From Cupriavidus sp. 2SB (GTDB lineage: Bacteria > Pseudomonadota > Gammaproteobacteria > Burkholderiales > Burkholderiaceae), in NCBI RefSeq assembly GCF_005503625.1, contig NZ_SCMX01000061.1, positions 1 to 43,123 of the forward strand: 43,123 bases of DNA. The letters run 5' to 3'. This document shows, in pieces, positions 26,080 to 33,827 of this stretch. The number at the start of each line of letters is the position of its first letter. Position 1 is the first letter of the stretch. A program made the position numbers and the translations under genes. Below the pieces are notes generated by a model, which saw only the letters and a program-made list of their open reading frames with translations, did no database searches and was not told the origin of the DNA.

Positions 26080-26166
26080 TGGTGCCCAGAAGAGGACTCG
26101 AACCTCCACAGTGTTGCCACCGCTAGGACCTGAACCTAGTGCGTCTACCAATTCCGCCATCTGGGC
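26080..26166 (-). tRNA. tRNA-Leu (anticodon CAG)
   Basis: An 87-nt class II tRNA with a long variable arm. The acceptor stem GCCCAGA pairs with TCTGGGC, then A and encoded CCA. The anticodon arm CTAGG-TTCAGGT-CCTAG gives CAG, which reads CUG. The T-arm has GGTTCGAGTCC. Confidence 0.97.
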
Positions 26167-26269
26167 TTCGTTTCGCTGTATTGCTACGGCGATGCGAAGA
26201 ACGAGATCTTAAGAAGGATCGTCACATCTGTCAACAGCTTTTTATCCGAGCCTCGACAAATTCCAGAAC

Positions 26270-27550
26270 TCATTGCCGATGTAACCGGAAATCGACTTGG
26301 CCCGGGCGTTCCGGCAGCGATAGCGTGGCCGTGGCCGGTGCCGTACGGGCGATGACCTTGCCGGCGCGCATCACGAGCAGCCGCGCGGCACGCAGGCGGA
26401 TGGCTTCCACCGGATTGCCGGCTTGCAGCAGCACAAGGTCCGCGCGGCAGCCTGGTTCCAGGCCGTAGCCTTCCAGACCGAGGATCTTTGCCGGCGTTTC
26501 GGTCACGGCCGAGAAGCAGGCGCGAATCGCTTCCTGCCCGGTCATCTGGGCGACGTGCAGACCCATGTGCGCCACCTCCAGCATGTCGCCCGAGCCCAGT
26601 CCGTACCACGGGTCCATCACGCAGTCATGCCCGAAGGCCACGGGGATGCCGGCGGCGAGCATTTCGGGCACGCGCGTCATGCCGCGACGTTTCGGGTAGG
26701 TGTCGTGCCGGCCTTGCAGCGTGATGTTGATCAGCGGATTGGCGATGGCCGCCACGCCAGCCTCCCGCATCAGCGGCAGCAGCTTGGAGACGTAGTAGTT
26801 GTCCATCGAGTGCATCGACGTCAGGTGCGAGCCCGTCACGCGGCCCTGCAGTCCGAGTCTTACCGATTCACTCGCCAGCGTTTCGATATGGCGCGACAGC
26901 GGATCGTCGCTCTCGTCGCAGTGCATGTCCACGCGCAGGCCCCGGTTGGCCGCTTCCTCGCAGAGCAGCTTGACCGAGGCCGCGCCGTCCGCCATGGTCC
27001 GCTCGAAATGCGGAATGCCACCCACCACGTCCACGCCCATGTCCAGCGCACGGCGCAGATTGTCGAGTGCGCCCGGTGCGCGCAGCACGCCGTCCTGCGG
27101 AAACGCCACCAGTTGCAGATCGAGATAGGGCTTCACGCGCTCGCGCACATGCAGCAGCGCTTCGGTGGCCAGCAGTCGCGGATCGCAGATATCTACGTGC
27201 GAGCGGATCGCCAGCAGGCCCTTGGCAACCGCCCAGTCGCAATAGGCCAACGCACGCTCGACGATGGCCTCCTGCACCAGCAGCGGCTTGAGTTCGCCCC
27301 ACAGCGCAATGCCTTCGAGCAGCGTGCCGGACTGGTTCACGCGCGGCAGGCCGTACGACAGCGTGGAATCCATATGGAAATGCGCATCGACGAACGGCGG
27401 CGAGACAAGCTGCCCGCTGGCATCGATTTCCTCGCCGGCAGTGCCCGGCAGTTGCGGTGCCACGGCAGCAATCTTGCCGCCGGTGATGCCGATATCGATA
27501 TCGGCACGGCCGTCAGGCAGGTTGCAATGACGCAGGATGGTGTCGAACAT
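26270..27550 (-). CDS. codA: Cytosine deaminase (amidohydrolase)
   Basis: A 426-aa protein that hydrolyses cytosine to uracil and ammonia. It aligns by eye along its whole length with E. coli CodA: VSPPFVDAHFHMDST gives metal ligands His57 and His59, VDMHCDESDD a metal His and the catalytic Glu, and FGHDCVMDPWYGLGSGDMLE the metal Asp. SHLTSMHSMDNYYVSKL and LQGRHDTYPKRRGMTRV are also CodA-typical. The frame is open upstream into the permease gene, but ATG 27550 gives the family N-terminus. It is the last gene of the pyrimidine operon, 29 bp after a permease. It supplies uracil to Upp. Confidence 0.95.
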   Translation of the reverse strand: MFDTILRHCNLPDGRADIDIGITGGKIAAVAPQLPGTAGEEIDASGQLVSPPFVDAHFHMDSTLSYGLPRVNQSGTLLEGIALWGELKPLLVQEAIVERALAYCDWAVAKGLLAIRSHVDICDPRLLATEALLHVRERVKPYLDLQLVAFPQDGVLRAPGALDNLRRALDMGVDVVGGIPHFERTMADGAASVKLLCEEAANRGLRVDMHCDESDDPLSRHIETLASESVRLGLQGRVTGSHLTSMHSMDNYYVSKLLPLMREAGVAAIANPLINITLQGRHDTYPKRRGMTRVPEMLAAGIPVAFGHDCVMDPWYGLGSGDMLEVAHMGLHVAQMTGQEAIRACFSAVTETPAKILGLEGYGLEPGCRADLVLLQAGNPVEAIRLRAARLLVMRAGKVIARTAPATATLSLPERPGQVDFRLHRQ

Positions 27551-27579
27551 GGGAATGGTCTCTTTGTTATCGGTTCGGA

Positions 27580-28530
27580 TCAGCGCTCGCCCTTGCGGTA
27601 CGGCTTCATCAGCGCTTGCGGATAGGCCGCGCGCCGCGCCACCAGGATCAGGGCAACGATCGAGAGGATATAGGGAAGCATCAGGTAGACCTGATACGGC
27701 AGCGTGGGCAGGCCCGGCAGGCTGGCACCGCCCTGCTGGAGACGCAGTTGCAGCGCATCGAACGCAGCGAACAGCACCGCGCCGAGCAATGCCCGGCCGG
27801 GACGCCACGACGCGAACACCACCAGCGCCACGCAGATCCAGCCGCGTCCGTTGATCATGTTGAAGAAGAACGCGTTGAAGGCTGATAGCGTCAGGAACGC
27901 GCCGCCAATCGCCATCAGCGCGGAACCCGCCATGATCGCGCCGATACGTACTGCATTGACGCGAATGCCCTGCCCTTCGGCCGCAGCCGGGTTCTCGCCG
28001 ACCATGCGCACGGCCAGCCCCAGCGGCGTGCGATAGAGCAGCCATGCCAGCACCGGTGCCATCAGCAGGGCGAGCAGCGTCAGCGCGGTCTCGGCGGCCA
28101 TGACGGGACCAATGATCGGCACGTCCTGCCACCACGTCATCGGCGCAAACGGTGTGATCGTGGGCGGCGACGAGACCTGCGCGAAGCCAAGCCGATACGC
28201 GTAGTAGGACACGCTCGTCGCCAGCATCGTCACGCCGAGCCCTGCCACATGCTGCGACAGCGCCATCGACACCGTCAGCCAGCCGTGCAGCAGGCCGAGG
28301 CACAGCCCCACGCCCGCCGCCACGGCCACGCCACCCCAGAGCGGCATGCCCTGGTACACCGCCAGCCAGCCGGAGAACGCGCCGGCCACCATGATTCCCT
28401 CGATGCCGAGGTTCAGCACGCCCGCCCGCTCGCACAGCAATACGCCAAGCGTGCCAAAGATCAGCGGCGTGGCCACGCGCAGCACGGCGATCCAGAACGG
28501 GGCGCCGGCCAGAATATCGAACAGTTCCAT
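27580..28530 (-). CDS. ABC transporter permease, nucleoside/BMP type (second permease)
   Basis: A 316-aa integral membrane protein of the branched-chain/ribose-type permease family. FGTLGVLLCERAGVLNLGIE and GIMVAGAFSG are the hallmark of NupQ/YufQ-like nucleoside importers. GRGWICVALVVFASWRPGRA is the cytoplasmic coupling loop. About nine hydrophobic segments are present. Its ATG overlaps the stop of the preceding permease (TGATG), so translation is probably coupled. It works with the partner permease, the double ATPase and the BMP-type binding protein. In this operon the cargo is probably uracil, cytosine or pyrimidine nucleosides. Confidence 0.92.
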   Translation of the reverse strand: MELFDILAGAPFWIAVLRVATPLIFGTLGVLLCERAGVLNLGIEGIMVAGAFSGWLAVYQGMPLWGGVAVAAGVGLCLGLLHGWLTVSMALSQHVAGLGVTMLATSVSYYAYRLGFAQVSSPPTITPFAPMTWWQDVPIIGPVMAAETALTLLALLMAPVLAWLLYRTPLGLAVRMVGENPAAAEGQGIRVNAVRIGAIMAGSALMAIGGAFLTLSAFNAFFFNMINGRGWICVALVVFASWRPGRALLGAVLFAAFDALQLRLQQGGASLPGLPTLPYQVYLMLPYILSIVALILVARRAAYPQALMKPYRKGER

Positions 28531-29621
28531 CAGGCCACCTTCCCCATGCGGTCGAAACGGACGCGATAGCGCGTGAGCATCGTCGCCACCAGCATCGACA
28601 GCAGCGCCACCGCCACGATGACATCGGCGATTGCGTTCGGCACACCCACCGCGCGGCTCATGCCATCGGCACCCACCAGAATGCCGGCCACAAATACCGC
28701 CGAGGCCACGACGCCTATCGGATGCAGTCCCGCCAGCATGGCGATCACCACGCCCGTATAGCCGTAGCCGGGCGACATATCGAGTGTCAGGTAACCGGTG
28801 CGCCCTGCCACCTCTACCACACCGGCCAGCCCCGCCAGTGCACCGGACAGCGCCGCCGCCAGCAGCGTAACGCGTGCCACGGGCATGCCCGCGAATGCCG
28901 CCGCGCGCGCGTTGGCGCCCACCGCACGCATCTGCAAGCCGAACACGGTGAAGCGGTTGATGGCCCAGACGAGCACCGCCAGCGCGAGCGCCATCAGCAA
29001 GCCCGCATGGACACGCGACCGCTCCATCAATCGCGAGAGTTCCAGCTCCGGCACCAGTGCCACAGATTGCGGCCAGCCCATGGCGAGCGGGTCTTTCATC
29101 GGTCCATCGAGCATGGCCGATACCGCCAGCAGCACGATGAAATTCAGCAGCAGCGTGGTAACCACTTCATCCACGCCGAGCCGCATCTTGAGCACTGCGG
29201 GCAAGAGCAGCAACAGTGCGCCGGCCAGCATGCCTGCAGCCACCATCAAGCCAAACAGCACGCCATTGGGCAGCGACGCCGCCCAGGGCGCCGCCGCGCC
29301 ATCGACCTGCCCGCCCACTGCCACGGCGGCGAGCGCGCCGAGATAGAGCTGCCCTTCGGCGCCGATATTGAACAGGCGCGTGCGGAATGCCACGGCCACC
29401 GCCAGCCCAGTGAGGATCAACGGCGTGGCGCGCGTCAGCGTCTCCGACCACGCAAAGCGCGAGCCGAAGCCACCTTCCAGCAGCAGCAGATAGGCTTTGC
29501 CGACGGGAGCGCCGGCAAACGCCACGAGGATCGCGCAGATCAGCAGCGTCACGACGATAGCGGCCAGCGGTGCCACTACGAGCGCGCTGCGCGACACGGA
29601 GGTTCGGGCTTCAAGCCGCAT
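28530..29621 (-). CDS. ABC transporter permease, nucleoside/BMP type (first permease)
   Basis: A 363-aa membrane protein of the NupP/YufP type. It opens with a basic N-terminus and a first membrane segment, followed by LLLLEGGFGSRFAWSETLTR and PLILTGLAVAVAFRTRLFNI with GAEGQLYLGA, the family signature. Further segments end at the conserved GYGYTGVVIAMLAGLHPIGV loop. It overlaps the ATPase gene by 11 bases and the second permease by one, a compact import cassette. The two permeases form the heterodimeric channel. Confidence 0.92.
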   Translation of the reverse strand: MRLEARTSVSRSALVVAPLAAIVVTLLICAILVAFAGAPVGKAYLLLLEGGFGSRFAWSETLTRATPLILTGLAVAVAFRTRLFNIGAEGQLYLGALAAVAVGGQVDGAAAPWAASLPNGVLFGLMVAAGMLAGALLLLLPAVLKMRLGVDEVVTTLLLNFIVLLAVSAMLDGPMKDPLAMGWPQSVALVPELELSRLMERSRVHAGLLMALALAVLVWAINRFTVFGLQMRAVGANARAAAFAGMPVARVTLLAAALSGALAGLAGVVEVAGRTGYLTLDMSPGYGYTGVVIAMLAGLHPIGVVASAVFVAGILVGADGMSRAVGVPNAIADVIVAVALLSMLVATMLTRYRVRFDRMGKVA

Positions 29622-31173
29622 GGGCTACCTCCGCATCGTTGCTGTTTGCGCTGTCGGCACCGGCCATCGCGAGGCCCAGTGATGCCAGCGTCCATGCGGA
29701 TGTCGGTCGCGCGGCGGTCAGATGCCCCGCATGCATCACGGCGATGCGATCGGACAACGCCATCAATTCATCCAGATCTTCGGAGATCAGCAGCACGGCG
29801 GCACCCGCCGCTGCCGCTTCGAGCAACTGGCGATGGACATACGCCACCGCGCCGATATCGAGTCCCCAGGTTGGCTGACTTGCGACCACTAGCCGAGGTG
29901 TCTCCGCGCCACGCACGGACAGCGCACGCCCCAGAATCAGTTTCTGCATATTGCCGCCGGACAGCGCGCGCGTGGGGACGTCGATGCCGCCGCCGCGCAC
30001 ATCGAACCGGCTCACCAGTTCGCCCGCAAAGCGACGGGCCGCCGCACGGCGGATCACGCCTGCGCGTACGAAAGTCTCGTTGCCCAGTTGTTCGGCAATG
30101 GCGTTCTCCCAGACAGCAAGGTCGCCTACCGCGCCTTCGGCGTGGCGATCTTCCGGGATACGCGCCACGCCCGCGCCGATCCAGCGTCTGGGCTGCGCGG
30201 GCAACGCATCGCCATGCAAGGTCACGCGACCCGTGGATGGACTTGCCATGCCGCTCATCAACTCGGCCAGCGCGACTTGTCCGTTACCGGACACCCCGGC
30301 GATGCCGACGATCTCACCGGCATGCAGATCGAGCGAGATATCGTGCAGGCCCATGCGGCCCGCCGCTGCCACGCTCGCGCGATCGAGCGAAGCGATTACC
30401 TTGTCACTGGCAGTTGTTGTGGTTCGCGCCGGCATTTCCACGCGGCGCCCCACCATCAGCTCGGCCAGTTCGGGCTTGCTGGTGCCCTGCGCTGCCAGGG
30501 TCGCCACCAGTCGGCCACCGCGCAGCACTGCCACGCGATGGGATACGCGCAAGACCTCGTCCAGCTTGTGGCTGATGAAGATCACCGCCAGTCCCTCGGC
30601 AATCAATTGATTGAGCGTGCGGAACAGGCTCTCCACCTCCTGAGGGGTCAGCACGGCGGTAGGTTCGTCGAGGATCAGCACGCGCGCGCCGCGATACAGC
30701 GCCTTGATGATTTCCACGCGCTGGCGTTCGCCAACGGAGAGCGATCCCACTTTGGCATGCGGCTGCACCGCCAGTCCGAAGCGCGCAGCCAGATCCTGTA
30801 TCCGCGCGAGCGCGGCACGTCGCCGCTGGCGTGGTTGCCAGAGCGACTCGGTGCCGATCACGATGTTGTCGAGCACGGACAGGTTGTCGGCCAGCGTGAA
30901 ATGCTGATGCACCATGCCCACGCCTGCGGCCAACGCCGCGCGCGGGTTGCCGGGTGGCAGCGGCGTGCCATCCACGTCGACGCTGCCCGCATCGGCCGTG
31001 TAGTGGCCGAACAGGATATTGACGAGCGTGCTCTTGCCGGCGCCGTTCTCGCCGAGCAGCGCCAGCACCTCGCCGCGATGGAGATCGAGCGAGATATCGT
31101 CGTTCGCCACCAGTGAGCCGAAGCGCTTGCTGATATGGGATAGCCGGAGAACCGGCGGAGAAACCTGGGACAT
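29611..31173 (-). CDS. ABC transporter ATPase with two nucleotide-binding domains (nucleoside/sugar type)
   Basis: A 520-aa protein. The first domain is canonical: Walker A GENGAGKST at about 41-49, signature LSVGERQRVEI and Walker B VLILDEPTAVLTPQEVE. In the second domain the P-loop is degenerate (GVSGNGQVALAE instead of GKS/T), while the signature LSGGNMQKLILGRAL is kept and Walker B reads LVVASQPTWGLDIGA. This asymmetry is normal for RbsA/YufO-like ATPases. It energises the two permeases downstream. A 98-bp gap with a stem-loop separates it from the binding-protein gene. Confidence 0.94.
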   Translation of the reverse strand: MSQVSPPVLRLSHISKRFGSLVANDDISLDLHRGEVLALLGENGAGKSTLVNILFGHYTADAGSVDVDGTPLPPGNPRAALAAGVGMVHQHFTLADNLSVLDNIVIGTESLWQPRQRRRAALARIQDLAARFGLAVQPHAKVGSLSVGERQRVEIIKALYRGARVLILDEPTAVLTPQEVESLFRTLNQLIAEGLAVIFISHKLDEVLRVSHRVAVLRGGRLVATLAAQGTSKPELAELMVGRRVEMPARTTTTASDKVIASLDRASVAAAGRMGLHDISLDLHAGEIVGIAGVSGNGQVALAELMSGMASPSTGRVTLHGDALPAQPRRWIGAGVARIPEDRHAEGAVGDLAVWENAIAEQLGNETFVRAGVIRRAAARRFAGELVSRFDVRGGGIDVPTRALSGGNMQKLILGRALSVRGAETPRLVVASQPTWGLDIGAVAYVHRQLLEAAAAGAAVLLISEDLDELMALSDRIAVMHAGHLTAARPTSAWTLASLGLAMAGADSANSNDAEVAHAA

Positions 31174-31198
31174 CTAATGTTCGTCAGCAAATAGAAGA

Positions 31199-31235
31199 TG
31201 CCCCGTTCACATGCACACCTGCACGGAACGGGGCA
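31199..31235 (-). other. Intergenic stem-loop between binding-protein and ATPase genes
   Basis: TGCCCCGTTC (31199-31208) and GAACGGGGCA (31226-31235) form a perfect 10-bp stem with a 17-base loop. It is placed after the binding-protein gene, where such hairpins often protect the upstream message or partly terminate it so that binding protein exceeds transporter. No strong T-run follows. Confidence 0.55.
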
Positions 31236-31270
31236 GAGACAATCAAGAAAGGCGGATCAAGGCATCGCCA

Positions 31271-32278
31271 TCACGGCGTTGACTTCGGTTCGGTCTCCAC
31301 GACCTTGACCGCGAACTTGCCGTCGAGAATCGCTTTTTCCTTTGCGCGCACCTTTGTCATCAGATCCGCCGGCACCTTGCTCTCGAACGTGCCCAGCGGC
31401 GCCAGTTCGGCACCCTTGAATTTCATCAGCGAATACTGGCCGTAGTCCTCGTTCTTGAACTGGCCGGCCTTGACCTTGGCAAGTGCCGCCGCAACAGTCG
31501 GCTCCATGTTCCAGAGCGCTGACGCCACCACCGTGGCAGGATATTGCGGCTGGGTGTTGATCACGTTGCCGATGGCCAGCTTGCCGCGCTCCTTGGCGGC
31601 ATCCGACACGCCGAAGCGCTCCGCGTAGAGCACGTCCGCGCCCTTGTCGATCATGGCGAAGGCCGCTTCCTTGGCCTTGGGCGGATCGAACCACGAGCCG
31701 ATGAAGCTCACGGTGAACTTCACCTTCGGATTCACCTCGCGCGCGCCTTCCATGAACGCGTGCATCAGCCGGTTCACTTCGGGGATGGCGTAGCCGCCGA
31801 CCATGCCGATGTGGTTGGTCTTGGTCATGCCGCCCGCGATCATGCCGGTGAGGTACGACGGCTCCTGGATGTAGTTATCGAATACCGAGAAGTTGGGCGC
31901 CTGCGGCTTGCCCGACGAGCCCATCAGGAAGGCCGTCTTCGGATAGTCCTTGGCTACCTTGCGGGCGGCGCCTTCCACGGCAAACGATTCGCCGAGGATC
32001 AGTCCCGAACCCTGCTCGGCATACTGGCGCAGCACGCGTTCGTAGTCGGCGTTCGAGACGCTCTCCGAAAACACGTAGTCGATCTCGCCACGCGCCTTGG
32101 CCTCGTTCAGCGCCTTGTGGATGCGCGACACCCACTGCTGCTCCACCGGCACCGTATAGACCGCTGCCACCTTGATCTTCGACTGCGCGTGCGCCAGCGG
32201 CGACAGACCCAACCCGGCCAGCGCGGCAGTTGCCGCCAGCGCCTTCATCCAGTGACGGCGATCGCTTCCCATGTGCAT
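31271..32278 (-). CDS. BMP-family ABC transporter substrate-binding protein
   Basis: A 335-aa exported protein. ATG 32278 has GGGGAG seven bases upstream; ATG 32299 is earlier but lacks this. The leader (SDRRHWMKALAATAALAGLG, ending AHA|QSKIK) contains an RRxxMK pattern, so export by Tat is possible. The mature part has the BMP-family features KIKVAAVYTVPVEQQWVSRI, LILGESF, NYIQEPSYLTGMIAGGMTKT and IGMVGGYAIPEVNRLMHAF. BMP proteins bind nucleosides or related compounds, and the operon makes pyrimidines the likely ligand. There is no lipobox, unlike many BMP proteins. Confidence 0.93.
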   Translation of the reverse strand: MHMGSDRRHWMKALAATAALAGLGLSPLAHAQSKIKVAAVYTVPVEQQWVSRIHKALNEAKARGEIDYVFSESVSNADYERVLRQYAEQGSGLILGESFAVEGAARKVAKDYPKTAFLMGSSGKPQAPNFSVFDNYIQEPSYLTGMIAGGMTKTNHIGMVGGYAIPEVNRLMHAFMEGAREVNPKVKFTVSFIGSWFDPPKAKEAAFAMIDKGADVLYAERFGVSDAAKERGKLAIGNVINTQPQYPATVVASALWNMEPTVAAALAKVKAGQFKNEDYGQYSLMKFKGAELAPLGTFESKVPADLMTKVRAKEKAILDGKFAVKVVETEPKSTP

Positions 32279-32320
32279 GACTTCACTCCCCTTTTGCATT
32301 GTGTGACGTTGGAATGCTTT

Positions 32321-32356
32321 GAAAACTTGTTTGGAAACTTCTTCGAGAACTTGCGC
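32321..32356. repeat. Three 12-bp direct repeats with AACTT core
   Basis: GAAAACTTGTTT, GGAAACTTCTTC and GAGAACTTGCGC follow one another exactly. AACTT occurs at 32324, 32336 and 32348, a 12-bp period. They lie between the stop of the RutR-like gene and the binding-protein start and may be a regulatory site. Confidence 0.5.
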
Positions 32357-32359
32357 GGC

Positions 32360-33022
32360 TCAGGCCAGTTCCGCTTCGTGGAGCCCGCAGCCACGCAGCA
32401 GCAGCGCTACCAGATGCTCGGTGGCACGCTCGAAATCGTCGGCATCGAGCTGGCTCACGCCGAGCACAGCGCAAACCTGCGCATCGAAATCGGCATAGGT
32501 CTGCGTGGCGGCCCATATTGTGAAGAACAGGTGATACGGATCGACGGGCGCCATCTGCCCGCCATCGATCCATGCGCGGATGACCCGGGCCTTCTGCGCC
32601 ACCAGTTCGTGCAGCGCTTCACGCAACACGTTGCCGATCTCGGGCGCACCGTGCAGCAGTTCATTGGCGAAGACACGCGAGGCATCGGGATGACTGGCCG
32701 ACAGCCGCATCTTGGCGCGGATGTACTGCTCCAGCGCGCGACGCGGCGCGTGATCGGCGCTGATGATGTCGGTCTCGGACAGCCAGAGTTGCAGCGTATG
32801 CGCCAGCACCGCGCGATATAACGCCTGCTTGGTGCGGAAGTAGTAGTGCAGGTTCGATTTCGGCACGCCAGCGCGCAGCGCAATGTCGGCCATCGTGGCC
32901 CCGGCAAACCCCGCGCGCGCGAACACGTGCTCCGCCGCGCGCAGGATCAGCGCCTCGTTCTCCTGCCGGATCCGCCCACCGGATTCGCGCGCCACCGGCA
33001 CGCGTGCCAGCGCGTCCATCAT
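32360..33022 (-). CDS. RutR-like TetR-family regulator of the pyrimidine operon
   Basis: A 220-aa protein. The N-terminal HTH contains FAGATMADIALRAGVPKSNL and HYYFRTKQALYRAVL. The C-terminal domain follows E. coli RutR closely (EQYIRAKMRLSASHPDASRV, FANELLHGAP, GQMAPVDPYHLFFTIWAATQ, TYADFDAQV). RutR senses uracil or thymine. It starts at ATG 33022 overlapping the upp stop (ATGA); ATG 33019 is the alternative. A palindrome with the exact RutR core lies before the first gene of the operon, so feedback by uracil is likely: repression without substrate, release with it. A direct binding test is lacking. Confidence 0.88.
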   Translation of the reverse strand: MMDALARVPVARESGGRIRQENEALILRAAEHVFARAGFAGATMADIALRAGVPKSNLHYYFRTKQALYRAVLAHTLQLWLSETDIISADHAPRRALEQYIRAKMRLSASHPDASRVFANELLHGAPEIGNVLREALHELVAQKARVIRAWIDGGQMAPVDPYHLFFTIWAATQTYADFDAQVCAVLGVSQLDADDFERATEHLVALLLRGCGLHEAELA

Positions 33023-33696
33023 TTGGTGCCGTACAGCCGGTCGCCGGCATCGCCAAGGCCCGGCACGATGTAGCCGTGCTCGTTCAGCTCCTCGTCGATT
33101 GCGGCGGTGACGATTCCCACGTCGGGATGCGCCGCACGCAGCGCGGTCAGCCCGGGACGCGAAGCGATCAGGCACACGTACTTCATGCCGGTCACGCCCG
33201 CCTCCTTGAGCCGGTTGATGGCCGCGATGGCGGAGTTGCCCGTGGCCAGCATCGGGTCCACCACGATCACGAAGCGTTCCTCGATATCCTCGGGCATCTT
33301 GAAGTAGTACTCGATCGGCTCCAGCGTCTCGGGGTCGCGGTACAGGCCGATATGGCCCACGCGCGCGGCGGGCAGCAGGTCGAGCATGCCATCGAGAAAG
33401 CCGTTGCCTGCACGCAGGATCGACACCAGGCAGAGCTTCTTGCCCGACAGCACCGGCGACTGCATCGGCGCGATGGGCGTCTTGATGGCAATGGTCTCCA
33501 TGGCCAGGTCGCGCGTGGCCTCGTAGGTCAGCAACTGGCTGATCTCTCGCACCAGGCGGCGGAAGTTGTCAGTGGTAGTGTCCTCGCTGCGCACCAGCGT
33601 GACCTTGTGCTGCACCAGCGGATGATTGACGACCATCACGGCAGGCGGTGCCGTGCCCGCTTCGGCTGCGATGGCTGCGTTCGACATATCGGTCAT
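33019..33696 (-). CDS. upp: Uracil phosphoribosyltransferase (URC6 role)
   Basis: A 225-aa enzyme converting uracil and PRPP to UMP. The PRPP loop is VIVVDPMLATGNSAIAAINR. The N-terminal VVNHPLVQHKVTLVRSEDTT and LVSILRAGNGFLDGMLDLLP are family hallmarks, and YIVPGLGDAGDRLYGTK is the uracil-binding C-terminus. ATG 33696 is chosen because AGGGAG precedes it; the upstream TTG at 33729 is not needed. It sits between URC4 and the RutR-like gene. In the yeast URC pathway, URC6 is also a uracil phosphoribosyltransferase feeding ring opening, so here its role is probably catabolic rather than salvage. Confidence 0.96.
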   Translation of the reverse strand: MTDMSNAAIAAEAGTAPPAVMVVNHPLVQHKVTLVRSEDTTTDNFRRLVREISQLLTYEATRDLAMETIAIKTPIAPMQSPVLSGKKLCLVSILRAGNGFLDGMLDLLPAARVGHIGLYRDPETLEPIEYYFKMPEDIEERFVIVVDPMLATGNSAIAAINRLKEAGVTGMKYVCLIASRPGLTALRAAHPDVGIVTAAIDEELNEHGYIVPGLGDAGDRLYGTK

Positions 33697-33827
33697 GGTG
33701 CGCTCCCTGGCGATTCTGGGTTCTGACAATTCAGTGAAACCTGGCGCAGCGGGTCATTGGCCCGCCGTGCCGGCTGCCTGCAAACCTGGTTTCCCGCGCG
33801 CTGGCTCACGCGCGAGGCCGGTAAGTT

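Noticed and set aside
25795..26160. Extension of the outer-membrane protein frame into tRNA-Leu
   Set aside because: The region is tRNA, terminator and hairpin; coding there would be accidental.
27551..28645. Fusion of a long N-terminal stretch to cytosine deaminase (open frame to 28645)
   Set aside because: The stretch is the off-frame reading of the permease gene. CodA homology starts at 27550.
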